A stretch of 64,000 bases of DNA from assembly GCF_900094625.1 (NCBI RefSeq), contig NZ_FMAJ01000001.1, positions 434,001-498,000 on the forward strand, in the 5' to 3' direction. Numbering within the stretch: position 1 is the stretch's first letter; every line of letters starts with the position of its first letter. The notes below the pieces were generated by a model that did no database searches, was not told where the DNA came from, and saw only the letters and a program-made list of their open reading frames with translations. Origin of the DNA: Rhizobium aethiopicum. Its GTDB lineage: Bacteria > Pseudomonadota > Alphaproteobacteria > Rhizobiales > Rhizobiaceae. The translations under genes were made by a program, and so were the position numbers. This document shows, piece after piece, positions 36,716-45,772 of the stretch.

Positions 36716-37909
36716 ATGCTGAGGCCCGTGCTTCGCCTGCTTGCATGCCTGATGCCGCTCGCCGCCAGCGCACAAGCCGCCGACGGGGGCGCATCCGGTT
36801 TCGCTACCAAGGCGGCGCAGGCCTATATGGTCGAGGCCTCGACAGGCACGGTGCTTCTCGCCAAGAACGAGGATCAGGGCTTTTCACCGGCCTCGCTTGC
36901 CAAGCTGATGACGATGGACCTGGTCTTCGAGGCGGTGACCAAGGGCCAGGTCACCCTCGATACCGAATATCCCGTTTCCGAATATGCCTGGCGCACCGGC
37001 GGCGCACCGTCGAGGACGGCAACGATGTTTGCCGCGCTGAAGTCGCGTGTGCGGGTCGAGGATCTGATCAAGGGCGTCGCGATCCAGGGCGCCAACGACA
37101 GCTGCATAATCCTCGCCGAGGGAATGGCAGGAAGCGAGCAGCAATTCGCACAGTCGATGACGCGCCGCGCCCGCGAACTCGGCATGGAAAAGGCGGTGTT
37201 CGGCAACTCCACCGGCCTTCCGGACGGCAAGAGCAAGGTGACGGCGCGCGAGATGGTGACGCTCGCCGCCGCTCTCCAGCAATCCTATCCCGATCTCTAT
37301 CCCTATTTCGCGCAGCCGGATTTCGAATGGAACAAGATCTTCCAGCGCAATCGTAACCCGCTGCTCGGGCTCGATCTCGGCGCCGACGGGCTTGCGACCG
37401 GCTTTGCCGAGGGCGAGGGTTACTCGATCGTCGCGTCGGTCCAGCGCGACGGCCGGCGGCTGTTTTTGACGCTTGCCGGCATCGCTTCCGACAAGGAGCG
37501 GACGGAGGAGGCCAAGCGCGTGCTCGAATGGGGGCTGAGCGCCTTCGAGAGCCGGCAGATTTTCGCCGAGCATGAAGTGATCGGCGCAGCCAGCGTCTAT
37601 GGCGGCGCGGCGCGCACCGTCGATCTTGTCGCAAAGGCGCCGGTCAGCGTCTATATTCCGATAAGCAACCCCGATCGGCTGTCGGCCCGCATCGTCTATC
37701 GCTGGCCGCTGACGGCGCCGGTGAAGCCGGATTATCAGGCCGGCACGCTCAGGATTTTCGCCGGCAGCCGGCTGCTCAGGGAAGTGCCGCTCTATACCGC
37801 GCAGGCGGTCGGGGAGGGCTCACTCAGCAGCCGGGCGGTCGACGCCATTCTGGAACTCGGCGAATCGCTTTTCTTCTCCTGGCTCTGGGACAAATCCGCC
37901 CCCGGCTAA
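36716..37909 (+). CDS. D-alanyl-D-alanine carboxypeptidase-like protein with altered motifs
   Basis: A 397-residue low-molecular-mass penicillin-binding protein homologue with a signal peptide (LRLLACLMPLAASAQA). Motif 1 is intact (SPASLAKLM, Ser near 60 and Lys near 63). Motif 2, usually S-x-N, reads G-A-N in IQGANDSCII. Motif 3, usually K-T-G, reads A-T-G in GADGLATGFAEGEGYS. Loss of these residues should impair peptidoglycan carboxypeptidase activity, so the protein may be a structural or regulatory homologue. The rest, including the C-terminal beta domain, is intact with no frameshift. The start at 36716 has GGGA at suitable spacing. Confidence 0.88.
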   Translation: MLRPVLRLLACLMPLAASAQAADGGASGFATKAAQAYMVEASTGTVLLAKNEDQGFSPASLAKLMTMDLVFEAVTKGQVTLDTEYPVSEYAWRTGGAPSRTATMFAALKSRVRVEDLIKGVAIQGANDSCIILAEGMAGSEQQFAQSMTRRARELGMEKAVFGNSTGLPDGKSKVTAREMVTLAAALQQSYPDLYPYFAQPDFEWNKIFQRNRNPLLGLDLGADGLATGFAEGEGYSIVASVQRDGRRLFLTLAGIASDKERTEEAKRVLEWGLSAFESRQIFAEHEVIGAASVYGGAARTVDLVAKAPVSVYIPISNPDRLSARIVYRWPLTAPVKPDYQAGTLRIFAGSRLLREVPLYTAQAVGEGSLSSRAVDAILELGESLFFSWLWDKSAPG

Positions 37910-37963
37910 GCGCCTTATGCGCCTCGCGACCCTCTAGATCACGCGCTTGCACACGACTGTTCT

Positions 37964-38010
37964 TTGCACGCATATCGTTGCCGACAGTCATGCTCCAGAC
38001 TTGAACCCTC
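37964..38010. repeat. Possible fragment of a rhizobial intergenic repeat
   Basis: The segment containing CTTTGCACGCATATCGTTG resembles, from memory, the core of a common rhizobial intergenic palindromic repeat. Its partner arm is missing here. GACTGT and ACAGTC flank this core as a short inverted repeat. Confidence 0.3.
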
Positions 38011-38143
38011 GACCTTCTGATACAATTTGCCGGGGAAGGTGATTATGTCGCCGCGGCGAAAGGTTTTCCTTCCCGATGTCTTCGGATAGAAAGAAGAGGC
38101 GGGGCGCGCGCGTGTGCGGCGTCCGGAATGCGGGAAGTTGTCA

Positions 38144-38824
38144 TTGTCATCCGGTACGGGACTGTTCGTTACATTTGAGGGCGGGGAAGGTGCGGGGAAA
38201 TCCACGCAGATCCGCCGCCTCGCCGAGGCGCTGAAAGGCGAAGGGCACGAGGTGCTGGTGACGAGGGAACCGGGCGGATCGCCGGGCGCGGAGGCCGTTC
38301 GCCACGTGCTGTTGTCGGGCGCCGCCGAGGCCTTCGGCACGCGGATGGAGGCAATCCTCTTTGCGGCTGCGCGCAACGACCATGTCGAAGAGGTAATCCG
38401 GCCTGCCCTTACATCAGGCAAGATCGTGCTCTGCGACCGCTTCATGGATTCCTCCCGCGTCTACCAGGGCGTCACCGGCAACCTCGAGCCGGAATTCATC
38501 GAGACGCTGCAGCGGGTCGCCATCAACGGCGTCATGCCGGATTGCACCCTGATACTGGATATCCCCGCAAAGGTCGGCCTGGAGCGGGCGCAGAAGCGCA
38601 GCGCTTCGGCGGGACCCGATCGCTTCGAGAAGGAGCGGCTCGAAACGCACAAAAAACGCCGCGAGGCCTTTCTCGATATCGCCGCCCGCGAGCCGGAGCG
38701 GTGCCACGTGGTCAACGCCATGCAGACGGAAGAGGCGATCGCTGCCGAGATCCTGGCCGTCGTCAAGCGGCTGATGTCGCCCGCAGACCGCGCCCGGATG
38801 CCGGAAGCCGCCCACCATGAGTAA
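38144..38824 (+). CDS. tmk: Thymidylate kinase
   Basis: A 226-residue enzyme phosphorylating dTMP to dTDP. The P-loop is [14 protein letters not shown]-type motif [15 protein letters not shown] and the lid region [13 protein letters not shown] follow. No ATG exists in a sensible place: TTG at 38144 has GGGAAG at good spacing and gives the expected family N-terminus ([13 protein letters not shown]). TTG 38138 and GTG 38114 are alternatives. It is followed by holB after 8 bases. Confidence 0.93.
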   Translation: MSSGTGLFVTFEGGEGAGKSTQIRRLAEALKGEGHEVLVTREPGGSPGAEAVRHVLLSGAAEAFGTRMEAILFAAARNDHVEEVIRPALTSGKIVLCDRFMDSSRVYQGVTGNLEPEFIETLQRVAINGVMPDCTLILDIPAKVGLERAQKRSASAGPDRFEKERLETHKKRREAFLDIAAREPERCHVVNAMQTEEAIAAEILAVVKRLMSPADRARMPEAAHHE

Positions 38825-38832
38825 TTTCGATT

Positions 38833-39855
38833 ATGAGTGACGATAGGCCGGGACTGCTGGACGGCGCCATCTGGCCCGCGGAAAATACGAAGCTTTTTGG
38901 CCATGAGGAGGCGGAGGCGTTCCTTGCCCAGTCCTACCGATCCGGCAAGGGCCATCACGCCATCCTGATCGAAGGGCCGGAGGGCATCGGCAAGGCGACG
39001 CTCGCCTTCCGCTTCGCCAATCACGTACTCTCGCATCCCGATCCCGACGCGGCGCCGGAGACGATCGGCGATCCTGATCCCGCCTCCGCCGTCAGCCGGC
39101 AGATCGCCTCCGGTGCCTCGCACAACCTCCTGCATCTCGCCCGGCCAGTGGACGAAAAAACGGGCAAGGTGAAATCGGCGATTACCGTCGACGAGGTGCG
39201 CCGCGCCGGAAAGTTCTTCTCGCAGACCTCGGGGACCGGCAACTGGCGGATCGTCATAATCGACCCGGCCGACGACATGAATCGCAACGCGGCCAATGCC
39301 ATCCTGAAGATCCTCGAGGAGCCGCCGAAGCGGGCGCTGTTTCTGGTGCTTTCGCACGCACCGGGCCGGCTGCTGCCGACGATCCGCTCGCGCTGCCTGC
39401 CGTTGAAACTGGCGCCGCTTGCCGACGAAGCGCTCATTGCGGCTCTTGCCCATCTCGGTCTATCGGGCGAGGGCGGCGTGCTTTCAGCGGCCAAGGGCAG
39501 CGTCGGCGAAGCCTTGAAGCTCTTGAACTATGGCGGCGGCGAAATCATCGCCTGTTACGACCAGGTGTTTTCCGCCGAGGGGCCAACGGCTCGCAAGGCA
39601 ATGCATCGGCTGGCCGAGGCACTTTCGGGCAAGGAAAGCGACACGATTTTCGATTTCTTCGTCAGCCACGTTGGCGACGACATCATGAGCCGCGCTCGTG
39701 CGGCGGCAGGCGAGGGGCAGATCGCCACAGCCGAACGGCTGGCGCGGCTCTATTCCAACATCACCGAGCGGCTTGCCGTTTCCGACGCCTATAATCTCGA
39801 CCGGAAGCAGACGATCATCAGCATTCTCGCCGACATCAAGCAGCCCGGTCCCTAG
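38833..39855 (+). CDS. holB: DNA polymerase III subunit delta'
   Basis: A 340-residue clamp-loader subunit. The AAA+ fold is recognisable: GPEGIGKATLAFRFANHVL (Walker A with Ala after Lys, typical of the non-hydrolysing delta' subunit), VIIDPADDMNRNAANAILKILEEPP (sensor and SRC-like region) and LPTIRSRCLPLKLAPL. It loads the beta clamp together with the DnaX and HolA proteins. It sits between tmk and a rightward metG operon; a leftward TauE gene interrupts that run. Confidence 0.93.
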   Translation: MSDDRPGLLDGAIWPAENTKLFGHEEAEAFLAQSYRSGKGHHAILIEGPEGIGKATLAFRFANHVLSHPDPDAAPETIGDPDPASAVSRQIASGASHNLLHLARPVDEKTGKVKSAITVDEVRRAGKFFSQTSGTGNWRIVIIDPADDMNRNAANAILKILEEPPKRALFLVLSHAPGRLLPTIRSRCLPLKLAPLADEALIAALAHLGLSGEGGVLSAAKGSVGEALKLLNYGGGEIIACYDQVFSAEGPTARKAMHRLAEALSGKESDTIFDFFVSHVGDDIMSRARAAAGEGQIATAERLARLYSNITERLAVSDAYNLDRKQTIISILADIKQPGP

Positions 39856-39925
39856 GGCAATTCCAGTCAAAGCGCGAAGCGCTTTTGCCGGCAATCGCGT
39901 AGATCCAAACGGTTAGAGCGGTTTC
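39853..39925. repeat. RIME-like rhizobial intergenic palindromic element
   Basis: The stretch contains AGCGCGAAGCGCTTTTGCCG, with an AGCGC/GCGCT palindrome, then CAATCGCGTAGATCC and GGTTAGAGCGGTTTC. This order matches the widespread rhizobial intergenic mosaic element as I remember it. It overlaps the holB stop and abuts the TauE stop. Confidence 0.6.
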
Positions 39926-40712
39926 AGCCGGCCAGCAGCTTCCATGCGACGACGCCAAGCGTCACGGCAAGAACAATGCGGATGGTGCGTTCGTGCAGTT
40001 TCGGCGCCAGAAGGCTTCCCAGAACGATGCCGGGAATCGAGCCGACGAGCAGGGCAAAGAGCATCGGCCAGTCGATCTCGCCGATCAGCCAGTAGCCGGT
40101 GCCGCCGATCAGGGTCAGCGGTACGGCGTGGACGATATCGGAACCGACGATCTCGCGCACATCGAGCCTGGGATAGAGAACAAGCAGGATCGTCACACCA
40201 AGCGCACCGGCGCCAACCGAGGTCAAGGTGACAAGCACGCCGAGACAGAATCCGAGAGTGACGGTGAGGGTAAGAATGGTCGCCGGCCGCGGCGGCGTGC
40301 GTTCGCCGATAGCGCGGCGCGCCAATTCAAGTATCGGGCGGCGAAAGATCAGCATGACCGCGGTCATGACGAGAAGCCAACCGAGCGCTGATGTAATGGT
40401 GTTGGTCACGCCGATGCTCTTGCGATCGACGCCCGCCAGCAGCCAAAGCATCAACAAGGCAGCCGGCACGCTGCCGGCGGCGAGACTGCCGACGATCTTC
40501 CAGTTGACGCGCCCATGCATGCCGTGGACGGCGGTGCCCGCCGCCTTGGTGATCGCCGCATAGAGAAGATCGGTGCCGACCGCAGTTGCGGGATGGACAC
40601 CGAAGAGCAACACCAGCAGGGGTGTCATCAGCGAACCGCCGCCGACGCCGGTGATGCCCACAAGTGCGCCGACAAACAGGCCCGAAAGCGAATAGAGAGG
40701 CTCGAATGTCAA
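39924..40712 (-). CDS. TauE/SafE family sulfite/anion exporter
   Basis: A 262-residue membrane protein with eight or so hydrophobic helices. The first repeat carries the family signature GLFVGALVGITGVGGGSLMTPLLVLLFGVHPATAVGTDLLYAAITK; the second carries GALGVTILLVLYPRL. The probable TTG start at 40712 (TFEPLYSLSG follows) has GGAGG eight bases upstream. The substrate may be sulfite or a sulfonate-derived anion, but this is not determinable. It lies on the opposite strand between holB and metG. Confidence 0.88.
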   Translation of the reverse strand: MTFEPLYSLSGLFVGALVGITGVGGGSLMTPLLVLLFGVHPATAVGTDLLYAAITKAAGTAVHGMHGRVNWKIVGSLAAGSVPAALLMLWLLAGVDRKSIGVTNTITSALGWLLVMTAVMLIFRRPILELARRAIGERTPPRPATILTLTVTLGFCLGVLVTLTSVGAGALGVTILLVLYPRLDVREIVGSDIVHAVPLTLIGGTGYWLIGEIDWPMLFALLVGSIPGIVLGSLLAPKLHERTIRIVLAVTLGVVAWKLLAG

Positions 40713-40862
40713 ACAAGCGCCTCCGACGGCGCCCAGCCACAGCAATTGCAATAGGTGAAAACTGGCACTTCGTTCGGTCCTGCCCCTCTTTCTCACGACC
40801 GGTAAATTGCGTCCGAGACGGAGTCAAGTTCACGACCCAGTGTGCCGGAAATCATGGATGGC

Positions 40863-40883
40863 AGCGAAACTTGATGTTTCGCT
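40863..40883. promoter_or_regulatory. Hairpin upstream of metG
   Basis: AGCGAAAC-TTGAT-GTTTCGCT is a perfect 8-bp inverted repeat 61 bases before the metG start. It may be a leader hairpin or a regulatory site; no T-run follows, so termination is unlikely. Confidence 0.35.
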
Positions 40884-40944
40884 TGACGGTGACATGCGCT
40901 AAGAGCGGCTAACCATTGATAGAATAAGCCGGACATTGGCCGCC

Positions 40945-42495
40945 ATGACAGACAAGACGCCCTTCTACATCACCACCGCGATTTCCTATCCCAACGGCAA
41001 ACCGCATATCGGCCACGCCTATGAGCTGATCGCGACGGATGCGATGGCGCGCTACCAGCGCCTGGATGGCAGGGACGTCTTCTTTCTGACGGGCACCGAC
41101 GAACACGGCCAGAAGATGCAGCAGACGGCGCGCGCCGAGGGGATCACCGCGCAGGCGCTTGCCGACCGCAACTCCGGCGAATTCCAGGCGATGGCGAAGC
41201 TCCTGAATGCCTCGAACGACGACTTCATCCGCACCACCCAGGAGCGTCATCACGAGACATCCGGGAATATCTGGAAGCTGATGGCCGATAACGGCGATAT
41301 CTACAAGGACAGTTATGCCGGCTGGTATTCGGTGCGCGACGAGGCCTATTACCAGGAAAATGAGACGGAGCTACGCGCCGACGGCGTACGCTACGGCCCG
41401 CAGGGCACGCCCGTCGAGTGGGTGGAGGAGGCGAGCTATTTCTTCAAGCTCTCCGAATACCAGGACAGGCTGCTCGCCCATTACGAGGCCAATCCCGATT
41501 TTATCGGTCCGGCCGAACGCCGCAACGAGGTGATATCCTTCGTCAAATCAGGCCTGAAGGATCTGTCGGTCTCGCGCACGACCTTCGACTGGGGGATCAA
41601 GGTGCCGAACGATCCCGCCCACGTGATGTATGTCTGGGTGGACGCGCTGACCAACTACATCACTGCGACAGGCTATATCGAGGACAGGACCGGCCCAAGG
41701 GCAAAATACTGGCCGGCGGACGTGCACATCATCGGCAAGGACATCATCCGCTTCCATGCCGTCTATTGGCCGGCGTTCCTGATGTCGGCGAAGCTACCGC
41801 TGCCGAAGCGCGTCTTTGCCCATGGCTTCCTGCTCAACAAGGGCGAGAAGATGTCGAAGTCGCTCGGCAACGTCGTCGATCCGGTCAATCTGGTCAATCA
41901 TTTCGGGCTCGACCAGGTGCGCTACTTCTTCCTGCGCGAAGTCTCCTTCGGTCAGGACGGCAGCTATAGCGAAGAGGCGATCGGCACGCGCATCAATTCC
42001 GACCTCGCCAACGGCATCGGCAATCTGGCCAGCCGCTCGCTGTCCATGATCTTCAAGAACTGCGACGGCAAGATGCCGGAATGCGGGCCCCTCAGCGACG
42101 AGGACAAGGCGATGCTGGCCCAGGCCGATGCGCTGCATGCGTCGACGCGCGATGACATGGATAAACAGCTCATCCATCGTGCGCTCGCCTCGATCATTGC
42201 AGTCGTTTCGGAGGCCGACCGCTATTTCGCCGGTCAGGCGCCCTGGGCGCTGAAGAAGACGGATCCGGCGCGTATGGGCACGGTGCTTTACGTCACCGCC
42301 GAGGTCGTGCGCCAGATCGCCATCCTGCTGCAGCCTTTCATGCCGGAATCATCCGGCAAGCTTCTCGATCTCGTCGCCGCGCCCGCCGACAAGCGTGATT
42401 TTGCCGCCCTTGGCGAGGCGGGCCGCCTCGTCGCCGGCACGGAACTCGAAGCACCGATGCCGGTCTTCCCGCGCTATGTGGCTCCGGAGGTCTGA
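40945..42495 (+). CDS. metG: Methionyl-tRNA synthetase
   Basis: A 516-residue class I synthetase charging tRNA-Met. The HIGH motif appears as [12 protein letters not shown] (about 14-25) and KMSKS as [12 protein letters not shown] (about 300). The zinc-binding knuckle Cys residues seem reduced, as in the short alphaproteobacterial form, and there is no C-terminal EMAP-like tRNA-binding domain. The ATG at 40945 is preferred to an upstream TTG. tatD follows after 4 bases. Confidence 0.96.
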   Translation: MTDKTPFYITTAISYPNGKPHIGHAYELIATDAMARYQRLDGRDVFFLTGTDEHGQKMQQTARAEGITAQALADRNSGEFQAMAKLLNASNDDFIRTTQERHHETSGNIWKLMADNGDIYKDSYAGWYSVRDEAYYQENETELRADGVRYGPQGTPVEWVEEASYFFKLSEYQDRLLAHYEANPDFIGPAERRNEVISFVKSGLKDLSVSRTTFDWGIKVPNDPAHVMYVWVDALTNYITATGYIEDRTGPRAKYWPADVHIIGKDIIRFHAVYWPAFLMSAKLPLPKRVFAHGFLLNKGEKMSKSLGNVVDPVNLVNHFGLDQVRYFFLREVSFGQDGSYSEEAIGTRINSDLANGIGNLASRSLSMIFKNCDGKMPECGPLSDEDKAMLAQADALHASTRDDMDKQLIHRALASIIAVVSEADRYFAGQAPWALKKTDPARMGTVLYVTAEVVRQIAILLQPFMPESSGKLLDLVAAPADKRDFAALGEAGRLVAGTELEAPMPVFPRYVAPEV

Positions 42496-42499
42496 GGCG

Positions 42500-43282
42500 G
42501 TGCTGATCGATACCCATTGCCATCTCGATTTCGCCGATTTCGAGGCGGAGCGCGACGAGATCGTCACGCGTGCCCACCAAGCCGGCGTCAAGCAGATGGT
42601 GACGATCTCAACGCGGGTGCGCAAGCTCGAGGGACTGCTCGCCATCACCGAGAAATATCCGTCCGTCTTCTGCTCGGTCGGCACCCATCCAAACAATGCC
42701 GGCGACGAGCTGGATATTCAGACGGAAGATCTGGTGCGCCTGGCCAATGCCCATGAAAAGATTGTCGCAATCGGTGAAGCCGGCCTCGACTACTTCTATG
42801 ATACGCAGAAGCCCGAGGACCAGCAAACCGGCTTTCGCCGGCATATCGCCGCCGCCCGGGAAACCCAGCTTCCGCTCGTCATCCACAGCCGCAGCGCCGA
42901 CGAAGACATGGCTGACATTCTGACGGAAGAAGCGGGGAAGGGGGCCTTTCCCTTCATTCTGCACTGCTTCTCTGCCGGTCCGGAACTGGCGAAAGCCGGC
43001 GTCGACCTTGGTGGCTATGTTTCCTTCTCGGGCATCCTGACCTTCCCGAAATCGGACGAGTTGCGCGAGATCGCCAAGACCATCCCGCATGAGCGGCTGC
43101 TGGTTGAGACCGACGCGCCCTATCTCGCGCCGAAGCGCTGGCGCGGCAAGCGCAACGAGCCGTCCTATGTCGTCAACACGGCCGAAGTGCTCGCCGAGAC
43201 GATCGGCCTTTCCTATGCCGAAGTTGCGCGGATCACCACGGAGAACGCTTTCCGCCTGTTCTCGAAAATGCCAAGGGTCTGA
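42500..43282 (+). CDS. tatD: TatD family 3'-5' exonuclease/metal-dependent hydrolase
   Basis: A 260-residue TIM-barrel hydrolase. Metal ligands are visible in LIDTHCHLDF (H-x-H), IGEAGLDYFY (Glu), VIHSRSA, LHCFSA and VETDAPYLAP (Asp). TatD-type enzymes degrade DNA ends; YcfH is the closer E. coli homologue next to holB/tmk. The GTG start at 42500 has GGAGG upstream and gives the family N-terminus. It overlaps the metG-MBL operon with 4-base gaps on both sides. Confidence 0.93.
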   Translation: MLIDTHCHLDFADFEAERDEIVTRAHQAGVKQMVTISTRVRKLEGLLAITEKYPSVFCSVGTHPNNAGDELDIQTEDLVRLANAHEKIVAIGEAGLDYFYDTQKPEDQQTGFRRHIAAARETQLPLVIHSRSADEDMADILTEEAGKGAFPFILHCFSAGPELAKAGVDLGGYVSFSGILTFPKSDELREIAKTIPHERLLVETDAPYLAPKRWRGKRNEPSYVVNTAEVLAETIGLSYAEVARITTENAFRLFSKMPRV

Positions 43283-43286
43283 GAGC

Positions 43287-44102
43287 GTGCTCTACCGGCG
43301 GCGTTTCACCATTCTCGGCTGTTCGTCGTCACCGGGGGTTCCGCGCATCACCGGCGACTGGGGCGCCTGCAATCCCGACAACCCAAAGAACCGGCGTACG
43401 CGCGCCTCGTTCATGGTGCAGCAATTCGGCCCTGACGGGGTGACAACGGTCATTATCGACACCGGGCCGGATTTTCGCGAGCAGATGATCAGGGCAGGGG
43501 TCGACCATGTCGATGCGGTGCTCTACAGCCATCCCCATGCAGACCATATTCATGGCATCGACGATCTGCGCGGCTATTTTCACAATACGCGCCGCCGGGT
43601 GCCAATCTTTGCCGACCAATTTACGATGGACAGGCTGCGTGAAGCCTTCGGCTATTGCCTGGAAACGCCGCCGGGCAGCAATTATCCGCCGATCGTGCTG
43701 CCCATTGTCATTGAAAATTTCGACGAACCCGTCGAAATCCGCGGCCCCGGCGGCAAGATCGAGTTTTCACCGCATATCCAGCAGCATGGCGATATTCATT
43801 CGCTCGGCTTCCGGATCGGCGATGTGGCTTATTGCAGCGATATCAGCGATTTCCCGCCGCAGACCGTCGAGAAACTGCAAAACCTCGATGTGCTGATCAT
43901 CGACGCCCTGCAATATAGCTATCATCCAAGCCATCTGTCGCTGGAACAGTCGCTCGATTGGATCGGCCGGCTGAAGCCGAAACGGGCGATTCTCACCCAT
44001 ATGCATACGCCGCTGGACTACGATGCGGTGATGGATCAGACGCCGGACCATGTGGTGCCGGCGTTTGACCAGATGAGCTTCGAGATCGAGTTTCTCGTAT
44101 AA
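43287..44102 (+). CDS. PhnP-like metallo-beta-lactamase fold hydrolase
   Basis: A 271-residue protein. The dinuclear zinc motif is YSHPHADHIHGIDDLRG. Other ligands are in HIQQHGDIHSLGF, CSDISDFP and LTHMHTPLDY. The N-terminus FTILGCSSSPGVPRITGDWGACNPDNPKN resembles PhnP/YycJ-type cyclic phosphodiesterases. The substrate is unknown. The GTG at 43287 with GAGA upstream begins 4 bases after tatD, so it ends the metG-tatD operon. Confidence 0.9.
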   Translation: MLYRRRFTILGCSSSPGVPRITGDWGACNPDNPKNRRTRASFMVQQFGPDGVTTVIIDTGPDFREQMIRAGVDHVDAVLYSHPHADHIHGIDDLRGYFHNTRRRVPIFADQFTMDRLREAFGYCLETPPGSNYPPIVLPIVIENFDEPVEIRGPGGKIEFSPHIQQHGDIHSLGFRIGDVAYCSDISDFPPQTVEKLQNLDVLIIDALQYSYHPSHLSLEQSLDWIGRLKPKRAILTHMHTPLDYDAVMDQTPDHVVPAFDQMSFEIEFLV

Positions 44103-44170
44103 CTCAAGCGCTGCGGCGTCCCAAGGACTGTCAAAGCGGGATCTGGGTTGAACCCGACCCGTGCCGCAGG

Positions 44171-44779
44171 TCACTGGATATAGGGAAGAAGCTCGACCGC
44201 GCCGCGATAAATCATGTCAAGCGAGACATAGAGGATGATCAGCAGACCGACATACGCGATCCAGCGATGACGGCTGAGCAGCCGGGCGATGAAGTGCGCC
44301 GCGATGCCCATCAGCGCGATCGACAGGCCAAGGCCGATGACCAACACGCTCGGATGTTCGCGCGCGGCGCCCGCAACGGCGAGCACGTTATCGAGCGACA
44401 TCGAAACGTCGGCAACGACGATCTGGGTCGCTGCCTGAAAGAAGGTCTTTTTCGGAACGCCTTCGCCGCTTTCGGCTACCTCTTCCTCGTGGTGGCCGTT
44501 GCGAAGCTCGCGCCACATCTTCCAGCAGACCCAAAGCAGCAGCAGGCCGCCGGCCAGCAGCAGGCCGACGATCGCCAGCAGGTAGACGGCAACACTGGCA
44601 AAAAGAATACGCAGGATCGTTGCGGCAAGAATGCCGATGACGATCGCCTTTCGCCGTTGCGTGGCCTCAAGGCCGGCAGCGGCGAGACCGATAACCACGG
44701 CGTTGTCGCCGGCGAGAACAAGGTCGATAGCAATGACCTGCAGCAAAGCCGTCATACCGGCTGCCGTGAAGATGTCCAT
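44171..44779 (-). CDS. TerC family membrane protein (YjbE-like)
   Basis: A 202-residue integral membrane protein with the TerC signature Asp residues in IDLVLAGDNAVVIGLAAAG and DVSMSLDNVLAVAGAA. Seven or so helices with a charged loop (NGHHEEEVAESGEG). TerC proteins are linked to metal export, in particular manganese during exoenzyme secretion and envelope stress. A 10-bp palindrome TTGACGTCAA lies in its upstream region. No yybP-ykoY riboswitch was recognised. Confidence 0.88.
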   Translation of the reverse strand: MDIFTAAGMTALLQVIAIDLVLAGDNAVVIGLAAAGLEATQRRKAIVIGILAATILRILFASVAVYLLAIVGLLLAGGLLLLWVCWKMWRELRNGHHEEEVAESGEGVPKKTFFQAATQIVVADVSMSLDNVLAVAGAAREHPSVLVIGLGLSIALMGIAAHFIARLLSRHRWIAYVGLLIILYVSLDMIYRGAVELLPYIQ

Positions 44780-44947
44780 ATGAAATGTCCCCTATACGTC
44801 AAGTGCCGTGCTAGCGTCTCGACGGTTTGACGTCAACCGCCGAGGGATAGAACAGACGGTGCAATTCACTGCCTGATGCATCCGAAAAGATAGGCGACAA
44901 CGTTATGGAACTGCAGGTGGAATAGCGCCGGGCCGTTGCCATTGCGT

Positions 44948-44972
44948 GGAACATTCATCGCGGCCGCCGGTT
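44948..44972 (+). promoter_or_regulatory. RpoE2-type promoter 1 of the stress protein gene
   Basis: GGAAC (44948-44952), 18 bases, then TT (44971-44972) fits the S. meliloti RpoE2 pattern GGAAC-N18/19-TT; the -10 reads CGGTT. The predicted start lies about 55 bases before the GTG at 45035. Confidence 0.5.
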
Positions 44973-45007
44973 CTTCAAGTCAGAAACCAGGCGTCGGTTC
45001 GACGGCT

Positions 45008-45032
45008 GGAACGAGACATCGAGAGGAGCGTT
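45008..45032 (+). promoter_or_regulatory. RpoE2-type promoter 2, overlapping the ribosome binding site
   Basis: GGAAC (45008-45012), 16 bases, then CGTT (45029-45032) is an exact consensus match. Its spacer contains the GAGAGGAG ribosome binding site of the GTG at 45035. If transcription starts here, the start codon would be the in-frame ATG at 45079. Confidence 0.5.
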
Positions 45033-45034
45033 CC

Positions 45035-45712
45035 GTGAGCAACATTCACAACGATACCAATCCGGCTTTTTCAGGCCCGATGGGCGGCGGCAGCCTTACC
45101 GCATTTTTCGACAGCCGGTCAGAAGCCGAATCCGCGGTCTCCCGTCTCGAGGACGCGGGCGTGCCGGTCGCTAGAATAAGATTGATGCCGGGATATGAGG
45201 CGGATGAAACAAATGCCGGCGTCATGAGCGACGATCGCAGCGGCTTCTTCGATGCGCTGGCCGACTTCTTCTTCCCGGACGAGGATCGGGCGATGTATGC
45301 AGAAGGGCTGAGGCGAGGCGGCTTTCTCGTCCAGGTCAATGATATCGACGACGCGCTCTATGAAACCGTTCACGATATTCTGGACGACGAGGGCAGCATC
45401 GACATCGATGAGCGAGCTGATCTCTGGTTATCGGAAAGCGGCCGCCAAGGCGGATCCAATACGGGTTTTGCCGGCTCGGCCCGCGGCGGCAGAGCCGCGG
45501 AAGACCTGGCGGTGTCCGAAAGCGCATTTGAAGGGTCGTCTGCCGGCGAGGCGCGACCGGTCGCGGTGCGCGATACCGCGCACGGAAGCGCCAAGGTGCG
45601 TGCCTATACCTTCACAGGCGGTTCAACGTCATCGGAGCATCCGGATCAGCAGTCGCAGACCCAGTCGCAAGGCGGATCCCATCAGAGCCAGGGTTTCCGG
45701 CGCGATCATTGA
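45035..45712 (+). CDS. General stress protein-like (YflT-type) protein
   Basis: A 225-residue protein with an acidic central part: LTAFFDSRSEAESAVSRLEDAGVPVARIRLMPGYE, then GFFDALADFFFPDEDRAMYAEGLRRGGFLVQV. This resembles the N-terminal fold of general stress proteins (YflT). The tail is Gly/Ser/Gln-rich (QSQTQSQGGSHQSQGFRRDH). Two GGAAC-type promoters lie upstream. GTG 45035 has a strong ribosome binding site; ATG 45079 is an alternative. It is probably cotranscribed with the 45773 gene. Confidence 0.75.
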   Translation: MSNIHNDTNPAFSGPMGGGSLTAFFDSRSEAESAVSRLEDAGVPVARIRLMPGYEADETNAGVMSDDRSGFFDALADFFFPDEDRAMYAEGLRRGGFLVQVNDIDDALYETVHDILDDEGSIDIDERADLWLSESGRQGGSNTGFAGSARGGRAAEDLAVSESAFEGSSAGEARPVAVRDTAHGSAKVRAYTFTGGSTSSEHPDQQSQTQSQGGSHQSQGFRRDH

Positions 45713-45772
45713 TGTGAACCAAGCCGACGCAATGCCGGGCATCTCTTGGGCTCGCTATTCGAGGAGACGTTC

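Noticed and set aside
44780..44870. yybP-ykoY manganese riboswitch before terC
   Set aside because: Only a short TTGACGTCAA palindrome is present; the conserved riboswitch loops are not seen.
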